The notes below the pieces were generated by a model, which searched no databases, was not told the origin of the DNA, and saw only the letters and a list, made by a program, of their open reading frames with translations. Positions 1 through 9,943 of a stretch of 64,000 nucleotides of DNA are shown one piece after another. The stretch's first letter is position 1, and each line of letters opens with the position of its first letter. Origin of the DNA: Heloderma charlesbogerti (lineage: Eukaryota; Chordata; Lepidosauria; Squamata; Helodermatidae); contig JANEZZ010002239.1 of the NCBI GenBank assembly GCA_026122225.1, positions 186,001 through 250,000 of the forward strand, written 5' to 3'. Made by a program: the position numbers and the translations under genes.

Positions 1-947
1 TAACAAAACTTTCCTTTTTAGCCAGGGATAATTCTCCTGGCCCTGAAGTGTGCCTGATGCAGATGGATGGGAAAGAACGCCTGGAGAATATATTTGCTTG
101 TTTTCCTGTTTAATCATTTCTCACACCAACATCCAGTGGGAAAAGCAAACACAAATGGCATATTCATCTTAAGTAATTGCACTGGGAAGGTTTTGCTTTT
201 TCATTGAATATACATGTTGAAAAAGAGCTGCAGATTGGTTATGCTGATCTTGTGTTATTGGACTTAATTGGACAAGACAAGTGTAAGTTTTCCTTGAATT
301 GCTCCATACATTTTTTTTTTTACTCAGAAATAATGTCTTAGTTCCAAGTAAGAGTATTTAGGATTACATCCTTTATATGGGTTTGCATAGTATCCAGCCA
401 CTGCACTTTGAAAGAGGATACCAAGTATCCTCCTTTTGTAAAGTGTTTTTGAAGTGTTTTATTAGAGAGCTATATTCAAATCCTCAAACAAAATAATATT
501 TATATAAAATATCAATTATCACAAATGTTGAAATATTAAGAAAAGCATCTTTCTTCTTTAGAAATTCTGATGGGGTTATAAAATACTTTCAGGTTTTCAG
601 TGTTCCATATCCCAACTTTTGATATTAGGAGCTGAAACTGGAATTTTGGCCCTCACTGCATTTGCAAAGCAGTGACTGTTCACATGTGAGCCTTGAAGAA
701 GAAGCCACACATTAATTTACAGTATCCCTGATTTCAGAAGTATCTCCCAAGCTGAATCAGAGACAGCCTTGCTGTCAGACAAGGAGAAGCAGCTGCCTTA
801 GGTGGCAGATTTAAGGTATCAGTGAAGATGACCCAGTGGGAAATAGAGATCTGATCCATGTGCACTTGCCTTCCCTCATTACTTCAGTACGGCTTGCACA
901 AACACTTCCTGAGCTTCGTCCTAAGTAGTGGAGGGAGGTATCTTTTG
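1..947. other. no gene recognised
   Basis: I read this AT-rich stretch on both strands and found no coding exon, RNA gene or repeat that I can name. Open frames here are short and lack any recognisable domain. Confidence 0.5.
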
Positions 948-955
948 CTTTGGTG

Positions 956-1069
956 CAGGGATAGGGAACACGTGGCCCTCCAGATATTGTTGGATTGCAA
1001 CTCCCATAATTCCTCACCACTGGTAATGTTGGATAGGGCTGATGGGAGATGCAGTCCAACAAAGCCCTG
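956..1069. mobile_element. hAT-type MITE, 114 bp
   Basis: The element runs from CAGGGATAGGGAACAC to AAAGCCCTG and is flanked by 8-bp near-duplicates, CTTTGGTG at 948-955 and CTTTAGTG at 1070-1077 (7 of 8 match). The interior holds the phrase GGCCCTCCAGAT..TTGGA..TGCAACTCCCAT and its inverted partner GATGGGAG..GCAGTCCAAC, so the element is semi-palindromic. Related copies lie at 32903, 42632, 43414, 51749 and 55549. The 8-bp duplication is what hAT transposases make. The size leaves no room for a transposase, so it is non-autonomous. Confidence 0.75.
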
Positions 1070-1077
1070 CTTTAGTG

Positions 1078-2995
1078 CCTACCAGAGGCACTAAAATATC
1101 TTAGGGCAACCCTGGACTGGATTCTGAGCTAGCTGACAAAATTCAAACAAGAAACTTGAAGATCTGAATTTAATCATGCTTTGGTTTGGCAATTTACAGG
1201 GAAAAACAGATAAAACGAAATGGAAATGCCTCTCAATAGCAAAATAAACAAGTCAGCAGAAACTATTTTTGTTTCCTGTAATAGGCTGATATGAATAAAA
1301 ATACAGCATTTCTAGGTAGAAATATCTCATGACTGCACAAGTTGCCAGTTCTGGAGACTTTAAATGAGCATAAAAATCTCTATATAACACAGGAGACTTT
1401 TTTTTTTTTAACTGAACCCAGCTGAGTATCAGTTTATATCCTGAGCATAAAAGTCAATAATTCCAGTGACTTTATCCAGTCTTGTGTGATTGCTGATGCA
1501 GTCTATGAGCATCTCTAGACCAGCCTAAAATCCTGCATTTAAAACAGGGCTTTCTGCTTCCGTTTGAAATGCAGGATCACAACAGACTCTCTTTACACAT
1601 GCTTCTTCCCCCCACTGCTTTCCCCTGCCTGTCCCCCTTTATCTGAGTCTTCCATACATTTCACTATACAGCTGCTAGATGGCACTGTGGTCTAGCTCCT
1701 CTGATTGAGGCTTTTCCTTTTTCACAAGAGAACTGAAGCGGAACTCAAGTGCAGTAATTTGATAGCTCATTATCTCCGATCTTTTAAAAAATGGAATAAA
1801 GGTCATTTAGTGCGGGAGACACTTGACGGTTCACACTGTCATCTAAAGAGGCCGCAAACTTCCGTGAGTAACCAGTCTCAATAGCGGGATACAAATCTCC
1901 GTGTGAAGAAGCCCTGTGTCATCATAAGCCACACTAATGTAACAGCTCATCGCAGTGTGAGAGAGGTGCTAAAAGTCAATGGTGAGTTCAGGAAAACAAG
2001 TCAAGTTTAAAATTATGTCTAGAAAGCATCTGTAACACAGAAACTATTGCAAAAGGAACACAGGACTGGTTGTTCACCTTTTCCACCACTGCTGGACATT
2101 GGTGCTTTTGTGCCAATTGCTGGGGCTATAACAATGCTGCATTGCAGAAGATGAACATGGAAGAATCTGGAGTTGCCACTTAATGCCAATATGCGGGGGC
2201 CAGAACCCAGATCTTTCAGGTCAAGCCCTAGCCATTCAGCCATTGTTGCAGATCAAAATATTATATGCAAAGTGGTTTGTTTCATTTAAAATAAAACTGC
2301 AGATTATGTTGTAGATGCACTCTAGATCAGCATGGAAGTAAAGTAACAAAAAAGGGCTGGCTTGAGAACTAATATTAGAAAGGCTTGTGTAGAGGGAATA
2401 TGGGTTAGAAAGGAATACAACAGCAAAATCTGAGTACATTATAACTATAAGGAGATAGCAGAACAATTGCAGTTTCCTACTCCAAGAGAAGAAGAAGAGT
2501 TAAGAGACACTGTAGCTGCACATATTTTTGTTTAATTGATTATATATTTTGGGCAAGTATAGTAACTTAAGTTACTAACTTAGTAACTAAGAACAAGTTG
2601 CTTAGGAAATGTGAGGAATTATTCACTTGGAGAGCTTTAAGTAAAAGCTGGATAAGCGCTTGTTAGGATTCTTCCACTGCAGAATTTAGTAGCTCAGGAC
2701 ATTGCAAGTTGATTTTACCAGCTGATACTGGGCTGAGAGTCAATTCTTATTTATGATAGCCTCAAAAATGTTACATTTTGTTTCCATAGCATCTGCCATT
2801 AACTAATATGGCCACTCTACTTGGGCAGACTAATAACTCCCTTCCTTCCTACCAGCAGTTTGATAGACAACCGTAGAGAAAAGGTCTAGTCTCTGTAAAA
2901 TCAGCCACTCTGACTTCAGCACAAACTCTGTGGTAGATGAATACAGGGGCATCATTAGAGATAGGCCCCAGATCCCCAACCGGAGCTGGCCGGTT
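1078..2995. other. no gene recognised
   Basis: No exon or clear repeat is seen. A stretch near 2165-2245 read on the minus strand vaguely resembles a tRNA-derived SINE head (ATGGCTGAATGGCTAGGG followed by GGGTTCTGGCCCC), but it is too decayed to annotate. Confidence 0.45.
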
Positions 2996-4264
2996 GTAGG
3001 ACAGCTCCAGGCACTCTTGAATGAAACGGATTATCTAGATCCATTTCAATCGGGCTTCAGGCCTGGTTTTGGAACGGAAACTGCCTTGGTCGCCCTGTGG
3101 GATGACCTCTGCCGGGAGAGGGACAGGGGGAGTGCGACCCTGTTGATTCTCCTGGACCTCTCAGCGGCTTTCGATACCATCGACCATGGTATCCTTCTGG
3201 ATAGGTTGTCTGGGTTGGGAGTTGGAGGCACTGCACTACAGTGGTTCCGCTCCTACTTGGATGGCCGATTCCAGAAGGTGGTGCTGGGGGATTATTGCTC
3301 TGTGCCATGGCAATTGTGCCATGGGGTTCCACAGGGCTCTATTCTATCCCCCATGCTGTTTAACATCTACATGAAACCGCTGGGGGAGGTTATCCGGAGG
3401 TGTGGGCTGAGGTGCCATCAATATGCGGATGACACCCAGCTCTACCTCTCTTTCTCATCAAAACCAGGTGAGGCAGTGGCTGTTCTGAACCAGTGCCTGG
3501 GCACGGTAATGGACTGGATGAGGGCTAATAAACTGAAACTCAATCCAGACAAGACGGAGGTACTGTTAGTGGGTGGTTCGTCTGCCCGGCTAGGTGATAT
3601 TCAACCTGTTCTGGAGAGGGTTGCACTCCCCCTAAAGGATCAGGTTCGTAGTTTGGGGGTGCTCTTGGATCCAGAACTGTCACTTGAGGCACAGGTGAAC
3701 TCAGTGGCACGGAGCACTTTTTATCAGCTTAGGCTGGTATACCAACTACGCCCTTATCTGGACAGAGATAGCCTAGCTACAGTTATCCATGCTCTGATAA
3801 CTTCTCGTCTGGATTACTGCAATGCGTTATACGTGGGGCTGCCTTTGAAAACGGTCCGGAAACTTCAGCTGGTCCAAAATAGGGCAGCAAGATTGTTAAC
3901 AGGGACTGGCCTGCGAGCTCATATTACGCCAGTACTTTTCCAGCTGCACTGGCTGCCAGTCCATTTCCGGGCCCGATTCAAAGTGCTGGTGTTAACATTC
4001 AAAGCCCTTAACGGCTTGGGGCCAGGTTACCTGAAGGATCGCCTCCTCCCATATGTGCCTGCCCGGACCTTAAGATCATCCTCAGCGGCCCTTCTCCGTG
4101 AGCCCCTGCCAAAGGAAGTGAGGCGGGTGGCTACTAGGAGGAGGGCTTTTTCTGTTGTGGCACCCCGGCTCTGGAATGAGCTCCCCAGTGAGGTTCGCCT
4201 GGCGCCTACGTTGTACTCCTTTCGGCACCAGGTGAAGACCTTTTTATTTTCCCAGGCATTTTAG
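2930..4264 (+). CDS. L2 reverse transcriptase, N-truncated but open
   Basis: An open frame of 444 codons encodes most of a LINE-2 reverse transcriptase, which copies element RNA into DNA at a nicked target. True L2 similarity starts near residue 23; the first 22 residues (GTG start) read through flanking DNA and are not part of the family. Visible motifs: FRPGFGTETAL at 43-53, catalytic block A LLDLSAAFD around residues 74-82 (Asp76), block B GVPQGSILSPMLFNIY at 132-147, block C YADD at 165-168, and the LKLNPDKTEVLL block near 187-198. The C-terminal thumb and tail (LDYCNALYVGLPLKTVRKLQ, then HQVKTFLFSQAF before the stop) are complete. The apurinic-type endonuclease and ORF1 are missing, so the copy cannot move by itself. 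All catalytic residues visible here are retained. Confident for family, less so for any expression. Confidence 0.85.
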   Translation: MVDEYRGIIRDRPQIPNRSWPVVGQLQALLNETDYLDPFQSGFRPGFGTETALVALWDDLCRERDRGSATLLILLDLSAAFDTIDHGILLDRLSGLGVGGTALQWFRSYLDGRFQKVVLGDYCSVPWQLCHGVPQGSILSPMLFNIYMKPLGEVIRRCGLRCHQYADDTQLYLSFSSKPGEAVAVLNQCLGTVMDWMRANKLKLNPDKTEVLLVGGSSARLGDIQPVLERVALPLKDQVRSLGVLLDPELSLEAQVNSVARSTFYQLRLVYQLRPYLDRDSLATVIHALITSRLDYCNALYVGLPLKTVRKLQLVQNRAARLLTGTGLRAHITPVLFQLHWLPVHFRARFKVLVLTFKALNGLGPGYLKDRLLPYVPARTLRSSSAALLREPLPKEVRRVATRRRAFSVVAPRLWNELPSEVRLAPTLYSFRHQVKTFLFSQAF

Positions 4265-4492
4265 CTTTCTAAATTTTTATCTTTGCTGTTTTAAATCTGT
4301 ATTTTAAACTCCTGTACTGCTGCTAGGTTTTATTGTGGTTGTATTGTTATATTGTGGTTTTAATGTTCTATATTTTTTAAACTGTTTTATTGTGTGTTGT
4401 TTGGTTTTAGTTTTTGTGAACCGCCCAGAGAGCTTCGGCTATTGGGCGGTATAGAAATGAAATAAATAAAATAAATAAAATAATAATAAATC
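2996..4492 (+). mobile_element. L2-clade LINE, copy A, 5'-truncated
   Basis: A non-LTR retrotransposon copy truncated at the 5' side inside the reverse transcriptase region. It keeps the end of ORF2, a short 3' UTR and the characteristic L2-type tail. The tail reads GTGAACCGCCCAGAGAGCTT..GGCTATTGGGCGGTATAGAAATG and is followed by AAATAAATAAAATAAATAAA. The same tail recurs at 46199-46262 and, on the minus strand, near 40745-40800. The open frame and few disruptions suggest a relatively young insertion. Similarity to L2 begins abruptly at about 2996. I could not confirm a target duplication. Confidence 0.85.
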
Positions 4493-4511
4493 TTGTCCTA
4501 ATTGACTTTTT

Positions 4512-5090
4512 TTTTTTTTACATTTTCCCATTGACTTGCATTGGAAAACAGAAATGACCATAACTTCTTTAGTTTGCATGATAAATACATGGAATTTGGA
4601 GACCTGGTAGCCCCCATGGAGCTGATTGAACCTGCCCAATTTCAGGCAGTTAGGTACAGTGGCCTTTGTGCTAGTCACAGGTAAAATTTGCTTTTTTCAA
4701 GAACATCTCTCAAAGTAAAGAGGTATAATTTTTTTGTTCTTCCACATAAGTTCATGGAATTTGGGGACCTGGCAGCCCCTATGGACCTGACTGAATCTGC
4801 TAAATATCATACAGGTCCAGTGGCTTTTGAAAAGTTTCCTTTTCTCAAAGACTAAAACAAAAAGTAAAAACTGTCAAGACTCACAAGGGATTAGAGATCC
4901 TAATCAGACAGAGTTTAAGGTGACTATTAGGAGGTCACTATCCCTAATATCTGGTGTAGGGTTTTTTGAGGTGCAAAAAACCTCTCTCCCCCTATTTTTC
5001 TGCTCTTACATGCCCACTGTTGGGAGCTTGCTTGCAATGAAATTTTGGAGCAGGAAGGGAAGAAAGAGTTCCATGTGAAATATTGGTATT
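4512..5090 (-). mobile_element. fragment of the 2.1-kb hAT-like family
   Basis: Read on the minus strand, this stretch matches the right part of the element at 23069-25157. Shared phrases include TAGTGACCTCCTAAT, CTAGCACAAA, CCTCCATGGGG-like text and CCAATGCAAGTCAATGGGAAA, in the same order and with two successive units of the internal repeat of roughly 160 bp. It starts right after the tail of L2 copy A and lacks recognisable element ends, so it is a truncated copy. No coding capacity is seen. Confidence 0.65.
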
Positions 5091-5736
5091 TCGCACAGTA
5101 TCCGATTTACTGCCCCAAACTGGAACCTTTGAATTCTGCAGAAGTTTAGTAGCTTCAGTACAGGAAAGGATCCAATCATGCTCCACTTTAATTTCTCCTA
5201 AATAGCTGTAGGACTCAAATTATTCCAAAAGGAGGGTTAAGACTATGTGGCGTCAAAATTGAGGAATTGCTGAGGCTTTTAAATAGGTTCTACAGTTGTA
5301 AAAAAGCTAAAAAAAGCCCTCAGCCACCTCACCTCATAAAGTTCATTTAAGTACGTGCAATCCTTACAAACCCTCCACAGCCTCCTTAATACCTCTGAAG
5401 TACTACCTCTCTGAAAGGAGCCACTTGGCTCTTTTTTCGCTACCCCCCACCCCAACGCATTTCCAATCACCATTCTTCTTTTCTTCTTCCTCCCCTTATC
5501 CTGTTCTTTCATTCTCTTCTTTATTCCACCCAGACCATATCTTGGGGAATTCTTAAAGAGAATTCTCTTCAGTGGGCAAGAGAAGTTCTAAACTGTATTT
5601 GTCTTGATACAAACTGACAAGAAGGTTTGTTTTTCTCTTTCTCCTCATGAAAGTCTTTGAGAAAAGTGGGTTCACATGGTTGCAGAGAAACAAATCTGGG
5701 GCTGTTTGTTTGTCAGTTGCCATTATCCAGCAATAG
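5091..5736. other. no gene recognised
   Basis: Nothing is recognised. The segment contains pyrimidine-rich runs at 5460-5525 only. Confidence 0.45.
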
Positions 5737-5928
5737 GAAGGGCTGTAGCTCAGTGGTATGCTTGGTATGCAGAAGGCACCAGGTTCAATCCCCAGCATCT
5801 CCAGGTAGGGCTAGGAAAGAATCCTGCCTGAAACCCTGGAGAGCTGCTGCTGCCAGTCAGTGTCAACAATACTGGGCTAGATGGACCGAGGGTCTGACTT
5901 ATCATAAGGCAGCTTCCTACGTTCCTTT
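5737..5928 (+). mobile_element. tRNA-Ala-headed SINE
   Basis: The head GGGCTGTAGCTCAGTGGTA (A box region) and CCAGGTTCAATCCCCAGCA (B box) look like a decayed alanine tRNA ending in GCATCTCCA. A body follows with GGAAAGAATCCTGCCTGAAA, GCCAGTCAGTG and ACTGGGCTAGATGGACC, and it ends at AAGGCAGCTTCCTACGTTCC. I know this overall layout as a common short interspersed element in squamates. The last part (CTAGATGGACC..TCTGA) resembles the CR1-like LINE tails at 60500-60565, which suggests that LINE mobilised it. Confidence 0.8.
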
Positions 5929-5993
5929 AATAAAAATAGGAGTTTGGGGTTTGTTTGTTTTAAGTGGAAGGGAGATAAATACTGCTTGTTTAT

Positions 5994-6072
5994 GCAATCC
6001 TATGTATGCCTACTGAGAAACCCCATTATGTTTAATGAGGCTAACCCTCAGGAAAGTATGCATAGGATTCCA
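5994..6072. repeat. short palindromic dispersed repeat
   Basis: GCAATCCTATGTATGCCTAC at the left and AAGTATGCATAGGATTCC at the right pair with each other, making a hairpin-like MITE of about 80 bp. A related copy lies at 61869-61956. The family is common in squamate DNA as far as I recall; its transposon class is not clear from the sequence. Confidence 0.55.
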
Positions 6073-6607
6073 GCACAAGTTACTTTTGCAGGGAGGTTTA
6101 CACCCTAATGTTCTGCATGTTCACTCAGAAATAAGTCCTGAGATGTGAGCATGGTACTGCAGGCATAATACAGTGCCTACCCAATTCCGTCCAATGAATT
6201 GACTACCCTTTCAGCTCAGTCCTATGCAAGTTTTGTCATTTGTGTTTTTTAAATTTTGCATGAACTTTAGCTTCAGTGGTGAGGGAAAGGCACTTAGTAC
6301 ATGCTCAGAGTTTCTCCATGACTTAGCCTTAGTTTTGAAAACAGACTCATTGGCTGAATCCTGGTGAAGTCTTGGCACAAATGAAGTTATGGGGAGGAAG
6401 ATACAATGACAGCTGGTCCAAACAAGGAGAAGGTAGAGGAGAGCTGCAGAAAACAAGACAACTGTTTTTATGAAGAGTTGCTTGCTGGAGGATTGTAGGA
6501 TGAGGAGGGGTGGTTGCATGGAGGGGAATAGAATGGGTAGGTGGAGAATGTAAGTGCTCAGTGGTAGAAGAAAAGCATTCTACATATGCTCATAGGCACT
6601 CTCTATT
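6073..6607. other. no gene recognised
   Basis: No exon is recognised. Weak similarity to the preceding palindromic repeat continues to about 6230 (CACTCAGAAATAAGTCC, AGTCCTATGCA). Confidence 0.4.
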
Positions 6608-6765
6608 TAAGAATATAAGAGCTGTGCTGCATCAAACCCAGGTCCATCTAGTCCAGCATTCTGTTCACACAGTGGCCAAACGGATGCCCACGGGAAACCA
6701 CAAGCAGGACATGACTGCAATAGCAACTTCCCACCCATGTTCCCCTGCTGCTAACATTGGTGAAA
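6608..6765 (-). mobile_element. CR1-like LINE 3' end
   Basis: Read on the minus strand, this matches the 3' UTR of the copy at 60081-60565. Shared text includes the exchange of GGTCCATCTAGTCCAGCATT, CTGTTCACACAGTGGCC, CCACAAGCAGGACATGA and CCATGTTCCCC. Only the terminal 160 bp remains. It is a 5'-truncated relic without coding content. Confidence 0.75.
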
Positions 6766-6784
6766 TGTAAATAAATTCTAGTCA

Positions 6785-7530
6785 TTCTAAATTTCCATGC
6801 ATGTATATCCTTCAGAAACTTTGCAGATTTCTTGCCTGGGGGACATTTCTAATGACCTATGCATTTTCATACAAATTTACCTAAAAACTATTGGGGAAGG
6901 GGTGAATGGAAGGGAAAGCAAATCACTCCCTCCTCCCAAACTGGAGAACTCCCCTTCCACATGAACCACTGCACCTATCCTTCTGAAACTTTGCTGGTTT
7001 CTTACTTAGGGACAACTCTAGGCTGTCTGTAATTTTCAGAACAATGGTCCACAAGCAAAATAGGGAGATAAGTATGTCCTTTTTCAGAGACCTCAAAATG
7101 TCAAGGCCACCCTTGCACAAAAACCATTGTGGCTATCATTCTGAAATTTGGCAGACATGATCTCCTCTGATGGGGCAATGAATCCTGAATGTTTTATCCA
7201 GTTCTTCCAAGTAATAAAAATGTTATTGGCAGTTCCCTTTAAAATAAAATCAAAATATAAACCCTGCCCCTATATTTATGACATTGGGCAGGTGTAATCC
7301 TGTTCTAGGGGATACTATGCCTGACATTATCATTCAGTTCTGACCAGGAGAAAAAGGTTACAGTTCTTTTCTAATTTCCAATGGTAGTCAACGGGAACTC
7401 ATTTTTCCAAGCCTTGACTCAGGTTTGGTGCTGAGCTGAAGTGGTCTGACTACAAATTGGCCTGAACTTAAGCGGGATGTTTTCCAAAATGCTGAATTGG
7501 GGTCTGAGTTGAAGTGGAGTGGGGGGATCA
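6785..7530 (+). repeat. modular repeat, hAT-like family relative
   Basis: A phrase like TTCTGAAACTTTGCTGGTTTC recurs at about 6808, 6980 and 7138, giving an internal period of roughly 160-170 bp. The stretch then runs into TTTCCAATGGTAGTCAACGG, which matches the CCAATGCAAGTCAATGGG module of the 2.1-kb element at 23069-25157. It ends near GGGATCAGTGCACAC. No terminal duplication was found, so the limits are approximate and assignment to the hAT group is inferred from the shared module. Confidence 0.5.
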
Positions 7531-7540
7531 GTGCACACTT

Positions 7541-7640
7541 CTTATATATGTATGTATGTATGTATGTAATCTATACACACATGAAATCACACCATGGGCG
7601 TGCGTCCGCCCACACACATACATACATATACGTATATATG
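7541..7640. repeat. ATGT/ACAT microsatellites
   Basis: A (TATG)n run lies at 7545-7568 and a mixed CACA/TACA/TATA run at 7609-7640. These are simple repeats; the small frames over them are meaningless. Confidence 0.85.
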
Positions 7641-9893
7641 AGGTGCACTTAGATGCGTGCATGTGCAAATTTGTGTTATGGGCCTGTGCCCCAGATCTTT
7701 TAAGAACCTAGCAATGCCCCTGGATGAATAGCTTCCTTCTGAGTCACATCCCGTGTGAACTTGTCACACAAGTAGGACAGCATGCCAAACTATCACAGAA
7801 TTCCTGTGGTAGAAAGCATAAAACTAAACATCCACCTGCACATGATACATATTGTGAACTGCCAAAGATATCACATGAGAATTCCACACAAAATGAGTGT
7901 AACATTTATACCTAGCCTCAATTTAGTTTCAATTAGAGCCCGTTTGGACAGAACAGGAAGTGTGGCATGCAAAAACATGAGTGACCACTGGTGAGATTCA
8001 TGAGTGTCCATTTGGTATGTTATATTCTAATTGGTCAAAAATAGGTCTTCCAGCTCTGTCCAGATTTCTATTCAGCAAGATCATCCTGACTGACTGTAGA
8101 TTTCCTTCCCAGTAAGTGAAACTAATACCTATATACAAAACTACTAAGAACATCTTAGCAAGGAAGAATTACCCATTTTTCAACTTGCAAGACTTTATCT
8201 ACATCTGAAGGTAAATAAATCAAGTAAGGGAAGAACAGAGGTCAAAACGTTGTATGGACAAAAGATGACAAATAAGGATTCAGCCTGCACATGTACAGCC
8301 GGAAGCTCTTGAGAATGTTATAATACTTTATTTACACTAAGTGCATTCTGAGGTAGTTTAGGGCTGGCACTACCTCATGCCAACCAATGAGGGAGCCTGT
8401 AATCAATCTATCTCTCAGCAAATAAAAATGTCATATGAATAATTATAAATGGTGCAAAATGCCTTGTGCCATTCAGTTTGAGTTCCCTTATCTGCTAGTT
8501 TATCGTTTTCCCTGTCTACAGATGAATATGTTTTCTGTTCATATCCATCAGCTGTGTGGTTAAGATTTCAACATTTGGACATGTACCATGGCATGTTGTG
8601 TGCATTGGCGGTGGTGTGGGAATTGTATTTCTGTTTCTCCAGATACACGAACCATTCCCTAGAATCAAATGTGGCATCAAAAACCCTACATTCGCCTTGT
8701 TCATTAGGGACATTTTCTCCCTGGCCAAATATCTTGTTAGTGATGGCCTTGTTTCAACCCAAAAGCAGTTTGGGGCTATAACAAAAGACAACACTCATGC
8801 TATTTCAGCATTGTGGTGAAAATTCCTCAGCATCTACCAGCATTCTTGTGTGTGTTCCTTTATTTTATTCATTTCTATCTCCCACCCACCCTGCTCTGTA
8901 TATCACAATCCTTTACTATGACAGAGATTTATTGCACTGCAAAATGTAGAGGCTCTTGTGGTTTATTATTTTAAAAAAAAATCATTGGAATAGATGTGGT
9001 TAACCATTTGCTGAAATCAGGGTTTGAACACCATCAAGAAAAAACATCTGACAATCTTACTAAGCAACATTACACAAAACCCATAACTTTCAAGCCTGCC
9101 CATCCCCACATATGCACACCACCTACATGTTACTTCTGAATGGAAGCTCAGTAGGTCAGCAGCTGTTTCTTTTTTCCCCTTTACATGTAAAACTCTAACT
9201 CAAGGCGCTAAGAGGTTCTTTTCAGTGGTGTGTTTGTTTTCTTCAAGGGAGTTTATAAATTCATACACCCACACAAATACTTAATAAACTTTACAGATGA
9301 TGGAGAAAAAGTGATTTTATCTTCAGCAGCATCTCAGCCCTCCTTGGGCTAATTCACAAACTCAGTGGATTTTCTAGAGCACTGATATAACCACAGTTTT
9401 GAGAAAGTGCATTCAAGTTTCTTAGACAGGAAGTACATTAAGCACAACATATAGACTATGATGCAAAGAACACCTTTGGGTTTCACAAGGTCTTTTAGTT
9501 ACACAGTAGGTTTTCCCATGACCTTCCCCCCTCCTGGTAAGCAGCAGGTTTTGCACTGTGATGGAAGCCATATTTGAAGTTCTCCAAACTTTTGGGGAGG
9601 CTTATCCTGCAGCACAAGAGACTGGTTCTAGAAATGTGGGGCAGAGGGTCCCCAAAGACCCACTGTGCATGTGGAGTTCAACACACAGCACTTTGGGTGA
9701 AGGCTATAAGCCCCAACATTTGCCAGATAAAAATAGGTACACTTGTTTTACATTAAAACTCTAATTGGGTTTTTTTTTTAAAGCACAATGAATAAACCTC
9801 TTCCATGGGGTCTTGGAATGTTGGATTGAACTAAGAAAGTTTGGAAACCTTAATTTCAAAGTATGAATTTCTATATCTCCTAGAAAGCACATC
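7641..9893. other. no gene recognised
   Basis: About 2.2 kb of apparently unique, AT-rich DNA. Overlapping small frames at 8516-8819 carry no domain that I recognise. Confidence 0.45.

Positions 9894-9943
<50 letters not shown>
9894..9943. repeat. palindromic (TG)n(TA)n(CA)n microsatellite
   Basis: About 8 GT units run into about 13 TA units and then about 5 CA units, so the whole 50-bp tract is its own reverse complement and can extrude as a hairpin. Such compound tracts are typically length-variable. Confidence 0.9.

Noticed and set aside
2165..2245. Possible tRNA gene or SINE head on the minus strand
   Set aside because: A and B box-like phrases are present, but no cloverleaf could be drawn and no family body follows.
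5737..5815. A functional tRNA-Ala gene
   Set aside because: The acceptor and anticodon stems are disrupted and a SINE body follows directly, so it is a SINE head.
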